From the NCBI GenBank assembly GCA_029891345.1, contig CM057003.1:14982709-15046708 (forward strand): a stretch of 64,000 nt of DNA. The letters are read 5' to 3'. Numbering within the stretch: the first letter of the stretch is position 1; each line of letters begins with the position of its first letter. The position numbers and the translations under genes are program-made. Of the stretch, positions 45,060-57,009 are shown piece after piece. Source of the DNA: Dryococelus australis (taxonomy: Eukaryota > Arthropoda > Insecta > Phasmatodea > Phasmatidae). The notes below the pieces were generated by a model. The model was not told where the DNA came from. It saw only the letters and a list, made by a program, of their open reading frames with translations, and made no database searches.

Positions 45060-45300
45060 TTAGGATATACTGTTAATATATAATTCACGACAGATTAGCG
45101 AGTTACAATGTAAGAGATAAGGTGGTGAAAGTAATGAATTGAGTCAGTAGGCGATGAACCATGGCTGAGACTTGATGTTTTGCAATGTGCAAGGATTTCA
45201 GTCTGCAGAAAAAAAAATTACCATTAAAGAATTAGCTATCACTGACATGGAAGAACAAACTACTGTATTCAGTTTCAAATAACCATTTGACTGGAAATAT
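45060..45300 (+). pseudogene. Trailing Polinton coding fragment, unidentified
   Basis: Short pieces read HDRLASYNVRDKVVKVMN and, later, ITDMEEQTTVFSF and FDWKYLSPKYITF. They look protein-like and follow the penton remnant, but I cannot assign them. A major capsid fragment is possible and unproven. Confidence 0.35.
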
Positions 45301-45317
45301 CTAAGTCCTAAATACAT

Positions 45318-45617
45318 TACATTCTGTTCAGTCGCCTCTAGGACACCACACCATCAACATCGTGCAGAGTTACTGCTACCCCCATTCCTCCAACCCAAAA
45401 AGAAAGAAATAAAGAATTTTTTTTTAAATTATCCTATTAAAAATTGCCCCTTTAAGTCCATTTAACCTGTTCAATCAATTCAACCCTTTCAAATAAATTT
45501 AACCTTTTCATTAAATTTATCCCTTTTTTGATTAACCCTTCCAAACATTTTAATCAACCCTTTGATACAATTTTCATATCAAATTAATTAGGTCAATCAA
45601 TATAGGCGGCTTCCCTT
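45318..45617. repeat. Repeat R, copy 1, with AACCCTTT array
   Basis: Begins near GACACCACACCATCAACATC, then a purine patch, then degenerate AACCCTTTCAAT(T)AAATTT units, ending near GGTCAATCAATATAGGCGGC. It aligns in the same orientation with 50,062-50,325. It starts where Polinton coding similarity stops. Confidence 0.85.
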
Positions 45618-46100
45618 GTAAACGCAGTCTGCTCGCTTTTTACAAAACACAAAAGCTTTGCGTTGGGAATAATAGGCGATTAGAGACGAGTTGCTAAGCG
45701 CTGTGTTTAGTGTCCGTGAGCTGCAGCCAGGGAACGCGCATCGTGAAGTGAAGTTGGGTTGTGCTGCGGGAGGTGGAGGGATGGGGGAAGTTCTCCCTTC
45801 TAGTCCTATTGTATAGGCAGTAGCACCGAGCATTAGACTCTGCGTGAAGGGAAAGTTGTCGAGTGGATGGAAGCAGGAGGGCATCGATAGTGACGCACGG
45901 CACAAAGTGCAACAATTTTCTGAAGCATTCCCTTGCCCGGTGGCCCACGTGCTTATCTCCTGCCTGTGCGCGACCTGGTTCGCCCTCGCGCTTCTTGTCT
46001 CGTTTAGCGCTCAAGATCTAAATTTCGCCCGCTCCCGCATACTCTCAATTCTTGGCTATAAGCTACCTGATACTGTACACAAGGTTTTAGAATGAATCGT
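45618..46100. other. GC-rich segment, unidentified
   Basis: A shift in composition from the AT-rich Polinton: many CG-containing words, open frames of about 100 codons on the minus strand (46,014-45,694 and 45,905-45,597) and 83 codons on the plus strand (45,844-46,095). No family recognised. A promoter, host exon or repeat are all possible. Confidence 0.25.
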
Positions 46101-46780
46101 ACCCATATCTTTTTGTAAAAACACGTCGTTGTAGTCGACTTTCTTTCCCAAATAAATTTGGAACTGATTTTTACTCAATATAGAATAATAAACTTTAGCT
46201 AGATTATATTTTCCTATACAATAGTATAGTCCAATTTTTAGTGTCATAGGCAAGTCTATGCATGAAATATGTATTTTTGTCTGCTAGACGAATAAATATA
46301 AGTCGGTTAAAAACTAAAACAACTTTTTTAATATGTTTGTTTAACGTATGTTTTCAATGGTTGACAATAAAGTTTAACTTGAGTATTTGCTTACAACGTA
46401 ATAGTTAAAACTTGAATAAAAAGATGTGTTTGAAAACCGGTGTTCTCTTAATGTTTAAAATCTTAGTGAGTTAAAATTATTTCTTATATCTGTGTTGATA
46501 TGAAAATTAATCAGTGATTAGTTAAAAGTTGTCAGAAAACGGTATAAAGTGTGCTGTAAATGGTATAAAGTTTAAAATGCCTTGTAAGTTTACAGAATTA
46601 AACTTTAATTTTTACTTAAATTGGTTTATATTTTAAAATGGAATGTATTGCGTGTTAAAACTTGGAACACATTTCTTAGCGATAAGGAAAAATAAAGTTT
46701 TATCGATGGTATGTGTGAATTTTTTTTTATCTGAGAATGTGCGAGGCTCTTGCCTTTCGAAATATAGGTGGAAGCTTCAG
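46100..46780. other. AT-rich gene-free stretch
   Basis: No repeat ends or credible coding sequence seen. Confidence 0.45.
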
Positions 46781-46949
46781 TGTCCGAGCGAAACTAACAA
46801 TTGGTAGAGGAGAGGGGAAATAGCCCAGGTCAGTTCAAAATCCACTGCTATCTCCCTAGGGAAACCATTGCTTTGGCCTTGAAGTAAGCTCCATTCATAA
46901 CCGAGGCAGCACTCTGGAGGTGAAGGTCCGGCAAGCCAAAGCAGGGGAA

Positions 46950-47640
46950 CCAACACAAGGAAAACAATGTGTGTAGTGTAATGTAGTGGAGGAGGTGTGC
47001 GTAGTCTTGTCTTGGAGAAGAAGTCGCTTTTCGCACAAAGGCAGCTTCTAGAGTAGGGGTGGTAGGGGCCACATCCCTCTGGACATAGCTTGGAGGGGAG
47101 GAATGTGGAATGGTCGGGATTCTTGACCTCGGGGTAAGTTCCTCTGAAGACGAGGGGTGAAATGTAGGGTGGGAGGGAGTGTATGCTCACAATATGCACT
47201 CAAATAGGCAGATGATGCCATACTCAATCAGTTGCGACAGTTGAGAATCGAGGACAGACGGGTGACTGACCCCAGGACCATGCTGAGGAGGGGTTGTAGG
47301 GGGTGGTTGGCATCGTGGAGTCGGGCTGGTTCTGAGGGGGCAAGTGGGAGGGATTGGCAGGCAGGTTCCTCCCAATGTTCACACAACTAATCAGTTGTCG
47401 CCATCTTCAGAAATTAGAGAAAAAATATGACGATTGCTGCCAGATTGGGGCACCATGCACTGGTGAGGGGCTGGGAGGGGAAAGGGGGTGCAAGCTGGTT
47501 TCTTGACCTCAGGTTCCTTCAGACGTACAGAGGCGAAGGGGTGGGATGGGGTAGTTACAAGCAGGCAGTCTTCCCGATGTGAAGCTCTCTGCACACTCGG
47601 TGCCATCTTCAGTCGCTCGTGAATGTTTGTGGAAGACGGA
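46950..47640 (-). repeat. Imperfect tandem repeat of about 190 bp
   Basis: On the minus strand CTGAAGATGGCACCGAGTG (near 47,605) recurs as CTGAAGATGGCGACAACTG (near 47,405). GAGGTCAAGAAACC (near 47,505) recurs as GAGGTCAAGAATCC (near 47,125), about two periods away. The units are C-rich on this strand. Long frames here (140 and 97 codons) follow from that composition and I do not think they are coding. Confidence 0.5.
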
Positions 47641-47699
47641 CTACTAGTCGTCAGCTCCTTTATAAAGACTGCACCTCTACACACTTGGCGGCCGACGAG

Positions 47700-48800
47700 C
47701 TTACGAACACGGGGTAGCTCAAACTACATACCAGCGACCATCTCACATTCATTCATCTCTATAGTGATAGCCGCGATTTACGTAGCATTTTATCGGGAAA
47801 ATATAAATTTTTGTGTGTTAACTTATTTTTTCAGATCGATATACTGCAATTGCGATAAAATGTTCAATTTCTGTGTTCAGTAGATGAAAATACAGTTTGT
47901 GTTACAAACGCAGTGAATTTCATAAACATTTTAACACAGTATCCTATCGGACCGGAAGTAAGTGCTACTAATTCATAGTTCGAACCGACTTATCTTAATA
48001 TGTCAAGTACGTGATTGTGTCTGGTTTAAATCGTATTCACAGGCTGAATCGTGTAAAATTGTTAATGTGTTTAGGATGATTGTCATTTAATTAAAGTAAT
48101 TTATAGGGGCATATTTGCTTTGTTAATTAATTCACTTAGGAGAGTCATGTAATTTATTTTTATGCGTGGATTACATTTCTAAAATTCCTCCTCACCAGAC
48201 TCACAGGCAGACGGATGTGTAAGGTATGTATCAGAGGCATCATACATATATATCTGGTTCGCTTAATTTATAGGGACATTTTGTTGTAGATAGTAAATTT
48301 CACATTCACGTAATTGTCTTTGTTTTGCACTTGTCGACACCAGATGTTATTCACATAGTTAAAATTCTCTCTTGTGTAAATTATTTTTCTAAGCTCGGGA
48401 CTTAAGTAATTACACTTATTATCCACATAGTCGTTGAAATTTCCTATTCGATACGTGCCATTTATTTATACGTAAAACACTCTGAAATTCTCTAACATTT
48501 AATTGCATTCCGAAAACAGATTGTTTAACATGTAAATCACATCTCTCAAAGTCGCCTATCTACCGTCTACATGCAATTACCCCCCCCCCCCCCCTCCCAG
48601 GCACAAAACACACATTTTCCACTGTTAGAAATCGTTTAAACATTTGAAATCTCTTTTGTGTATTAAATATATTCGTAAATATCGCTTGTCTACCACCAAC
48701 ACCCCTACAAACACCTCAAAATTAGAAACATTATAAAAAAATTGTCTTAGCCTACTCTTAACACTCGACTCTATACCTATATAAGACATTACAATCCACC
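47700..48800. other. AT-rich gene-free stretch with a C run
   Basis: No element recognised. A run of about 17 C occurs at 48,581-48,597. Confidence 0.45.
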
Positions 48801-48815
48801 ACTCTGGTCAACAAG

Positions 48816-49660
48816 CTAAACTGTCATGGGATGAACATAGTGCTGGTGGGTGCTCGCTCGCTGGGAGCTGCCCGCGACTCTGGGACCAGCAAAAGCGACG
48901 TGCATCTGCGAGTGCGATGGGACCATGGCAGCGTGGGTGTGGCGACTATCTGCTAATCGTCGTGTCCCCAGGTGGTGAATATGGGATCCCCAGGCTCTGG
49001 AGTGGCTGGAAATAATCAAATACCAGCCTGCGAACCAACTGGGCGAACCTGGGAAGCTCAGTACGAGATGGCGAAGCGCAATTGCTGGAGGTGGCCCAAC
49101 GATCAAGGTGGGGAGGGAGATCTCGAGGTGCTGAAAAATACGAAGTGTAGCGATCCTCACTGCTGGATTCTGCAGGCTGCCGATTGCGGGTGCGTGATGA
49201 CTGGATTGGAATGCATCGGACTTTGGAAGCACCCCGATGTCAGTCTTCACTCCTGGGCCAGCGGATTCGCCACAACCACTGGTAGGCCCCGGATGTTTCG
49301 CGTTTCCCAGACCGACGGGCTATTTTAGAGGAAGGGGAGGGGGTGGCTCTCCGAAGGACTCTCTCCACCTTCACCCATGGAGTGGAGATCCTGGCATCGG
49401 CGCAGAAGGGCGAAGATGGAGTTGGTGTGATGCCTGAGCTATCCGGTTTTCCGACGCACTCGACGAGCAGCAGGGGGGGGGGGGGGCCTGCATCCTCAGT
49501 AGCTGTTGGTACTGCAGTGCTGGTTCGCCTACACGGCAGTATTGACAGTAGCTAAACTTCAAGGGCGCCTGCACCCACACGATGACTGGCATCGGCGCGG
49601 GGGCTGTTCTGTCCCCCGCAATACACACCAGCTGCGATCTCATTTCATTTCACCCCGCAT
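48816..49660. other. GC-rich open segment, unidentified
   Basis: Overlapping frames of 144 codons (minus, 49,250-48,816) and 118 codons (plus, 48,972-49,328), plus shorter ones to 49,709. The minus frame is rich in Ser, His and Pro; the plus frame has scattered cysteines and tryptophans. Neither resembles a known family. Frames open on both strands suggest composition rather than selection. A 12-G run lies at about 49,474. Confidence 0.25.
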
Positions 49661-50061
49661 CAAACCAACAAAAGTATTTCTTCCCGAACTAGCAAATACC
49701 CTACTTTAAACGAGCAAATATCCTACTTTATCCAGCCCTAATCCAGTTAAACGGAATTATTCTATCCTCTGCGACTGTCGCATAGAGTTTCCACGGCCCT
49801 CTCTGCTTTGCCTGATTTGTTATACTCTTCCATCTAGACCATTCTTCTTTCGGGGTGTGCAGATGGCTATAATTGCGGTCGTGGCACTATAACTATGATT
49901 AGCTGCAATGCATGCGCCCAGTATAATAATTAAACCCTACCTAAGGTGTAAAGGGCTTGCTCTGAGATGCATCCCATTCTCCAGCCGTCTTAGCTACTAA
50001 CACGCATGCCGGAGGGCACATAAAACTGTGAAGGTGCTCACGTTGGCGTAACGGGACAGCG

Positions 50062-50325
50062 TAGTCGCTTTCAGGACACCACACCATCGACATCGTACAG
50101 AGCTCCTGCTACCCCCTCCCCCACCCAAAAAGAAAAAGTAAAAAAAAATAGAATTAACCCTTTCGATCCACCCAACCCTTTCAATCAATTTAACTATTTC
50201 AATTAAATTTTACCCTTTCATTAAATTTAACCCTTTTCGATTAATCCTTGTAACCAATATAATTAACCCTTTGATATCAAATTAATGAAGTCGATCAATA
50301 AAAGCGGCATCTCCTTTGATCTAGG
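50062..50325. repeat. Repeat R, copy 2
   Basis: Direct-orientation partner of 45,318-45,617 (GGACACCACACCATCGACAT; repeated AACCCTTTC units; ending GTCGATCAATAAAAGCGGC). The two copies bracket 4.4 kb of GC-rich DNA. Confidence 0.85.
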
Positions 50326-50329
50326 ACCC

Positions 50330-51015
50330 CCTCCCCCCGGACCTACTACTGACGATCACTATTATATTAATAAAATACTTTCACCAGTTTGAATCTAATC
50401 AAATATCATTACCCATTGATTTGAGGAAGTATAAAATCATCTCAAAAAGGCACTTGTTTACTTAACAGCGTTGTGACCTCAAACCCCATCCACGCCATTT
50501 GTGCAAGCTGTATTGGCATAAAAGCAGTTCAATGTTGGGACATGGAGATTGTGTATAACCAGCGAGATCGGTCTACTTCATCTTTAGTCTGTGGTGTAGC
50601 GTGCCCGAGTGATCATGACGTTGCGTGTCCGCGCGCATGCTGCGTGGTTTCGTGCACGTGGTCAATATTGCGTTTCGTCTCGCCAACACGAGGGCACGCT
50701 ACGGCGCAGCGATCTAATACGATCGAGGGCTGTCTGCTCTGCTTTCCCTGATAGCATCAGTCATGCTGCGTGGCCGCAATTTGTACAAAATAATGCATGG
50801 ATCTAGATGAAGAAGTGCGTCCCACTGTGTAATCAAGCTGCTTTATTAATACAGCCCGCGCACGCTGCTACTATAGCCAGCACGCAGTGTGCATACCAAG
50901 GAATTTGTGCGTGATTTCCCACGACTAGTGTTTTGTGAATTTTACCACTGCTCTCTAAATACATTTTTCTTGCACACTTACAAACCTTTGTAAAAAAAAA
51001 TTACAATATTACATA
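50330..51015. other. No recognised element
   Basis: Short GC-richer patch at 50,540-50,900 with overlapping frames; nothing assignable. Confidence 0.4.
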
Positions 51016-51017
51016 TA

Positions 51018-51251
51018 GAGTGTTCACGATAAAGTGAGCACTTTTTAATGCCCTCCCAACAGACATTAACCACAAATAAATATATATTATTGCAGCCTCA
51101 GGCATTAAATTTTGATGGTGGTGAAATGTATTCAATGTGTTTTTTGGTCACGTTGTAATGTTTATATTAAAAAGCAGCAGAAAGATGGAAATTGGATGAA
51201 AGGGAAAATTTATAAGGGTCTTAAAAAGTGCTCACTGTGCCGTGAACAACC
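51018..51251. mobile_element. Mariner-type MITE family L, copy 2 (intact)
   Basis: TIRs GAGTGTTCACGATAAAGTGA and the complement of GGTTGTTCACGGCACAGTGA, both continuing GCACTTTTTAA, with TA on each side. 234 bp; no coding capacity. It serves as the empty-site reference for the split copy at 36.5 kb. Confidence 0.92.
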
Positions 51252-51493
51252 TATATTCGAAAATTAATTTTGTGTAACGTTACAGGATTTGTATTTGTAA
51301 TACACTTACAAAAAAAAAACGTTTGTAATGGCCGGGAATCACTTTAGGACGCGAATTAAAAGTTACTTACTGTTACGTTCTGTGATAATTATTATACTTA
51401 AAACAAGTAAAATATTTAAGAATGGCGTACTATAAAATAATAACTATTAGAGGCCCGGGAATGTAGCGGACTTGTTTGTCAACAATCTATTCT

Positions 51494-51766
51494 TAGGGAC
51501 CTGAAAAATTGGCGTTATTATGTGGCTGCAGGCAAGACTTCAAGAAGTCGTACACTCGCCTCACTTCAGCTACTGGCCGGCGATTTGTGTGGCATATCCG
51601 GAAAACACTTTCAACCAGTAGAAAAAGTGCGTTGGTAGCCGTCTATCCCCAGGAACGTGGGCACGCGGGTAAATGAAGCCGTAGATTAGGCACTAGCCAG
51701 TCGTCAATCTGCGAAATGGAAGGCTGAGTCGGTGCCAAATAATAACGCGAATTTCGCAAGTCTTTA
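51494..51766. mobile_element. hAT MITE family B, variant copy 7
   Basis: TIRs TAGGGACCTGAAAAATTGGC and GCGAATTTCGCAAGTCTTTA. The interior differs from typical B copies and matches the half copy at 60.3 kb (CTGCAG, TGTGTGGCA, AAATGAAGCCGT). The right edge abuts a family H remnant. Confidence 0.75.
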
Positions 51767-51770
51767 CGGG

Positions 51771-51985
51771 TGATCCTACCTATGGATAAATGATTCGCAA
51801 ACCGTCTTACTGGCCTATGCTATGATTGGTCCGTGTCATTGTAGCCGAACATATAGTCCACTGCTCACTCCCTGTGACAACGAAACAAATGTTGTGTCGA
51901 CTTAAGTACAGCACTCGCCATGATTTTTTTTTTGTTTGCAACACCCGAAAACGTAAATTAACACTTTGAGTGCGGTAAAAGTTTT
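51771..51985. mobile_element. piggyBac-like MITE family H, left-truncated copy 3
   Basis: GGATAAATGATTCGCAAACC to TTTGTTTGCAACACCCGAAA match the 12.5 and 37.8 kb copies. The left third is missing, probably lost when MITE B copy 7 inserted. Confidence 0.65.
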
Positions 51986-52735
51986 CTGAGAGTTAAGACA
52001 AGCTAGAAGTTAGTTACATACAGGGCGAGTCTGAAAGACACCAACAAACGCCGGCAGATGATTCCTTAGGAAAATATAAGACGAAAATGTAAGAATCACG
52101 TTTTCCGAAATTGATTATTAAGGGAGCTGTGCGCCCCCGAGCGTCAGAAGTTAACGTCTAAGGCTACAAAAAAAATTATTTAATGTTATTCCAAATGAGG
52201 GGGCTTTCAAAAGTGCTCAGTTTATCGTGAATAGCCTGTACCACGGTGTTTCGTCTGCTCTGTGGCTGCACGTTGCGAGTAATCACAGCGCGATGGGCTT
52301 GACGTGGCAGCGGTACATGTTGCGACAGCGTGTGTACGCAGTGGCCATCAGAGCTCGCCCCATCGACCACGATGGCCTTTGTTCGGGGGTGGACATTTGA
52401 TCCAGGCCGCGTGACGTGGGCAGCGATAATTCGAGCATTAATTGACGCCGCTTGACTAATGACGAGGGGTAGGGGGTACACCCTCCAATAAAACAATCAA
52501 ACTGTCATTGTGACGTGCACGGGGGTTGGCCGGTTTGGGGGGGGGGGGGGAATTCGTAACCCTACTGATTGTGTGCGGTGCGCGCGGAGGGTGACTTGGG
52601 GTTAAATGCCACGTTAGCTTCGAGCGAGGTGCTAATTTCCGTTCACACAGCAGATACCCGGAAATGTCGTGGATGCATTTGGCAACGATATGAACCCCGT
52701 ATTCCTTCTTGTAGTCGAGCTTCGGTTAAGTTATC
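51986..52735. other. No recognised element
   Basis: AAAAGTGCTCAGTTTATCGTGAATAGCC near 52,208 is a lone K/L-type terminus. The sequence after 52,240 is GC-rich with a 14-G run at about 52,537 and no assignable coding. Confidence 0.4.
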
Positions 52736-52737
52736 CA

Positions 52738-53328
52738 TAGAGATGGTGGTTTATCGTGGGAAAATTTGACTGTTTGCTATGATTCAACATAATGTGAACA
52801 TTTACGACAGTATTCTTTCCTTATTGCTAGAGACATGCGAAATTCGCGTTATTATTCGGCATCGGGATAAACTTCACAGTACTTTCTGTACTGGAGGCGG
52901 CGTCGTTGCTCCATTGGCTGATGCATAGATGTGAAGCCACGCCCTTTCTGACTGGATTGCGCGTGATTGGGGCACACTATTGTCTAATATTCATTTGTTG
53001 ACGCAGGTTTGCCCAGGACATTTCACATACATTACGCTCCAATGACAAACGTATTGCAAAAGGTACACGTGTTTAAAGTTTAGCGTGTCTCCAAATAATA
53101 ACAGGAATTTAGCAGGTCTCTGCTTATTGCCTGTGAATGAAGATACTACCTATTTTCACTGCGCCGATGAGGATTCTGATACTGTAACGGCAGAACGTTT
53201 GTGATTGGTCTGCAAACGACTTAGCCAAGTCCTAACCTTAAACAACCAATAATGAAAAAAATAAACTCGTTAGTGTTATAGAAGATACGTTGGCTCGAAA
53301 ATTTTTTCGCGATTTTCTACCATCTGTA
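52738..53328. mobile_element. hAT-like MITE family G, copy 2, split by MITE B
   Basis: Left end TAGAGATGGTGGTTTATCGT; right end TTTTTTCGCGATTTTCTACC-ATCTGTA. Shares ATGAGGATTCTGATACTG with copy 1. Interrupted at 52,828-53,122. Confidence 0.8.
52828..53122. mobile_element. hAT MITE family B, copy 8 (nested)
   Basis: TIRs TAGAGACATGCGAAATTCGC and GGAATTTAGCAGGTCTCTG, flanked by a perfect 8-bp duplication CTTATTGC. Confidence 0.95.
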
Positions 53329-53329
53329 G

Positions 53330-55150
53330 ATAGTTGTTCATTGGCTAACGCTCCGCTTTTATAGTTGATTCACGATAACTTCGGCATTTTCTGAAGCCCT
53401 GCTAAATTTCTACTTTTGGTAACTGATTACGTATCCTTCCGCTACACGTAAACATAAATACTGCCATGTGACTTCTACTTTTATAATTGTCAAATGCGTT
53501 GGCTGCTGTTTACAGCTGTTCAAAGAATTATGTCATATTGCAGAAACCATTTCCTACAAATGTTCACAATTTAGACCTATAACAATATTTAGGTCACCTT
53601 TATAACTAATTGTTACACACGATATAGCACGTTACACATAATACACATTAGTATTTTGCCACGACGGTGTTTGTTACAACTGTGGCGGAAACAACAGTAG
53701 TATTTAACCTGTTGTTATTAATATGTGCTTGGAATAAAAATTAAAACGAAGTGACAACCAGTCCAACGAAACGACGCAGTAAATTCAGGCACGCAACTCG
53801 TGTCTCGTGTCGCTTATTTATTGTACATCGACAAACGTAAAAGATAGTGGTGAACACGCAAACACATAGGCCTACTGTAACATTTATTCCGCTAATATTT
53901 ACATGCATTGGTACTTACTGGTTTGTACGTCTATTTTATTATTTATTTAATTCTATCTGGGCGGGCTTAGTATTTCGTTGGGATTGTTGCAGACATTCAA
54001 ATCACAGAAACGTAAGCTCGTTACACAAGTATTTTTCAAACACCTATCGCAGAAGTTAAACGTATTGATAAACAGATGTGAATGTAAATAATTAACTTCG
54101 TCATAACATCAGTTCATAGTTAAAACGTATAGATTTTGCACATATTTTAAATCGACACACACACCTGGCCTGCGTAACGATTACAACGCAGCCACCACGC
54201 CATTTCATACACAACGATCACAACACATTTCACTCTGACGTGGAAACACATATTTATCACAGCATTGTAACTTGCCTAGGATGTTTAAAAAACACGAGTA
54301 CGAACTTGACACTTCGTTAAGAAACACGCCGTATCATTGACATGTCGCCACATCACTGTCAGTCGTAAGGCCATATAAAAACTGGATATAATTGCCCGCC
54401 ATATTGGGACAAGCGCGTGGAAGGTGAAGTTCTAGATTCTCCCTTCCACACCACTTCTGCCAACCTGCTGGATTTGTAATCGTCGCTCGTCGTGCCATCG
54501 CATCTAATTAACATAGGCATTTAAACAATAAAATGCTACAATTTTAAACATGCATAATTATCGTGTTTACTAGCATGGGAAATTTCCCGAGAGAAAGTGA
54601 CAGATAGGGAGCGAGAGAGAGCGATAAGCTCCGCCCAGCCGACAGTTTCGTGGGTCGAAAAATCAAACACCACGTCACTACGGCCTACGTACGTTATTTT
54701 GCGCTGTTATTTTTAACTGTAACGATGAAATATATTTCTATCAAGGCTACCTAAATATTGAAATATATAAACAGCTATTTTTAATTAACAAAGAGCATAC
54801 CAAAAAACCATGTTCAAACAATATTTGAACTGAGAACTATTTATTATTAGCCGTTGCCAATACACCGCTGCTCTCGCTGTTTTTAATTCGTATTTAATAC
54901 GAAATAAATATTACAAGTTCTAAAAGGTATCAAGAAAAGTTTCATTTATTCAAAGATACAGTACTTTAGAGTTAATCACAGTGTTATGTCTTTGTGGAAT
55001 ACAAGTAATTGAACAAACCAGGCTGACATCTTACATCTAGGGTGATTTTTCAGAGGTTCGATTCCAAAAGGCTGAAGAAAGCGTGAATGGACAATGCCCT
55101 AAACTAGGCAGATTGGGATTTGTTCCTTCATCTATTTGTCCGTTAGCTAT
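53330..55150. other. AT-rich gene-free stretch
   Basis: No TIR element recognised. A modest CpG- and purine-richer patch near 54,400-54,680 (GAGCGAGAGAGAGCGATAAG) could be regulatory but has no defined motif. Confidence 0.4.
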
Positions 55151-55155
55151 TAGTA

Positions 55156-55444
55156 TAGACACCTGTTTTTCTCGAAAAGATTTCAGGACTACTAGTTTTA
55201 CAAAACACTAGGGCACAGATCCGCTTTCGTGATTAGGTGATTTTAACTGTGACGCATTGCAGGCGTGTGCCCGAGAATCACGGACACCCAGTGTAAGTGT
55301 TACCTCATTCTGATTGGCCCAGCCAGATAAGGAAATCTCTCCCGACAAAGACACGTGCCCAGTAACTAAAGGAAAACTGCACGTATGCGTAGGACATTGG
55401 AGCTAGCCTTTGCGTGATTCTTCTCGCGAAAAACAAGTAGCCCT
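55156..55444. mobile_element. hAT-like MITE family C, copy 1
   Basis: Left end TAGACACCTGTTTTTCTCGA with AAAGATTTCAGGACT; right end CTTCTCGCGAAAAACAAGTA. The body has GATCCGCTTTCGTGATT, GAATCACGGAC and TTCTGATTGGCCCAG, shared with 60.6 and 61.7 kb. The target duplication is unclear. Confidence 0.8.
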
Positions 55445-55899
55445 TGTTATTGTCTGATGTTCGCTCATGGCGTGTTTTTCAAACTACTATCAAATGGAAA
55501 AGGAAAGAAAATGTAGATATTGTTTTGGAGTCTCTTGTCTTCAAGTGAATTCGCAGAACTTCTGCTCGTACATGGTGCGAAATTAACTTGTTACTCTAAA
55601 AACTTTTTTGGATTTGGTATTCATATTTATGGGCAAATGATTTAAAATAAGCATGTAAACCATTTGAAAGGGCTTAAACCTCTTCTAAGCTGCCTGTTAC
55701 CTGGTGTGTTTTCCAGCCAGTGTTGTTCCATCTGAAGTAGACATAAAGCTTCGTTCTAATAATTGGTACGTGGGAATAATTTGTCACAACAATCACCATG
55801 TATGACTCTCTTTGGCAGGGAAATAGTTTTCATATGTGAGTTAGAGAAAATAATAAATTATTCCAGGGTGATTCCCGTGGCGGCCTTCTCCCAGCCCCC

Positions 55900-56160
55900 C
55901 ATGGGGCCGCTGTGATTGAGCGGTTAGACTGATCGCCTCCCACCAAGGCGAACAGGGTTCAATCCCTGTCCGGATAACTCCCAGATTTTCGCAAGTGGGA
56001 ATCGTACCAGACGACGCCCCTGGTGGGGTGGGTTTTCTCGGGGTTCTGCCGTTTCCCCAACTCTTTCATTCCGGAATTGCTCAATACTCACCTCAATTAC
56101 CCAAATCGGCTCTCAAGACCTCGTTGTTAAGAGCTGCCCAAATCTATCAACTCAACATTC
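55900..56160 (+). mobile_element. tRNA-derived SINE, second family, copy 3
   Basis: Head GGGGCCGCTGTGATTGAGCG with GTTAGACTGATCGCC; B box GGGTTCAATCCC. The full body includes GTTTTCTCGGGGTTCTGCCG and ends near AAGAGCTGCCCAAATC. The best-preserved plus-strand copy here. Confidence 0.88.
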
Positions 56161-57009
56161 CTCCCCTCCCTCCACATTGATTCGCGCACAGTGTTTGTGT
56201 GTCAAAAGATGGAACGGATAAGTATTGCATTCCAAAAAATGAATCAAGCGTTGCAGGCTAAAGTTGACATACTCAACAGATAGGAATATTGGAAATAAAT
56301 GAGCTTTATGAACTGCTACAATATTTGGCCGGATAGTTGCTGTATAGATAGAGCATGAAAAATATGCTCATACTCTTGAACAAACTGGGTACCAACAAAC
56401 ACTCATCGGTACACTTGAAGGGCTCTCTGTGAACAAGTCAACAAACATACATGGGAAACGGGGAAGGCAAACCGACGAACAAATGCACAGCTCTACCAGT
56501 CCATTTTCTGCCTAGTGTTAATTCCGTTACGTAATTTCACCGAGAATTGAGAGCGTTAAAAGAAAAGAAGTGAATAGGCCGTAGCTGACAGGTAGAATAG
56601 AAGCATAGTGATCGATGCTGTTTGTCGTTTTATCGTCTTGTTGGGCATCGCCGCGTAGCTTGTTTGATCAAGGACACGCCCACTCCAGTGACATGCCTTG
56701 TCGTTGAGCTGTCGCGTACTCGACAAATACGTTTCCGTCGTCTTTGTTGTGTTGTGGTGGCAACAAAAGGGGCGCAACGCCGGAACGCGTCGAAAGGTAT
56801 GCCTCGCGAGTGGTCGAAAGAATTCGGTCGACTATGATCCAGAAACACGGGGCTTCAGCGCGACAAAAGGACACTGTTACCACCGGTATTCATGGGTTTG
56901 ATGGAGAGGGGGAGATGGGGGGAGGGGGAATGTTATGAAACATTCCATGGAAAGAGGAACAAATGATTAAATTAACAATGTGCTGCAACTTTTTTACAAT
57001 GCAGTGGTG

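Larger units (their letters stand above)
40500..45300. mobile_element. Decayed Polinton/Maverick (adintovirus-like) remnant
   Basis: Eight recognisable or positional genes are arranged divergently: integrase, DUF8207-like, tail-like coiled-coil protein and packaging ATPase on the minus strand; PLA2 protein, basic protein, cysteine protease and penton-like protein on the plus strand. Known Polintons are 15-20 kb with protein-primed PolB and a major capsid protein; neither is in this 4.8-kb remnant, and terminal repeats are not seen. Every frame is interrupted. It is an old endogenous copy and cannot move or make particles. Confidence 0.85.

Noticed and set aside
45597..46014. Two overlapping minus-strand frames of about 100 codons
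   Set aside because: No similarity to any Polinton or host family I know; overlap in different frames argues for composition.
48816..49250. 144-codon frame
   Set aside because: Open on both strands in a GC-rich patch, no motif; reported only as unidentified segment.
53847..54059. 70-codon frame with a hydrophobic stretch (possible membrane segment)
   Set aside because: Single short hydrophobic run in AT-rich DNA is expected by chance; no start context or partner exon.
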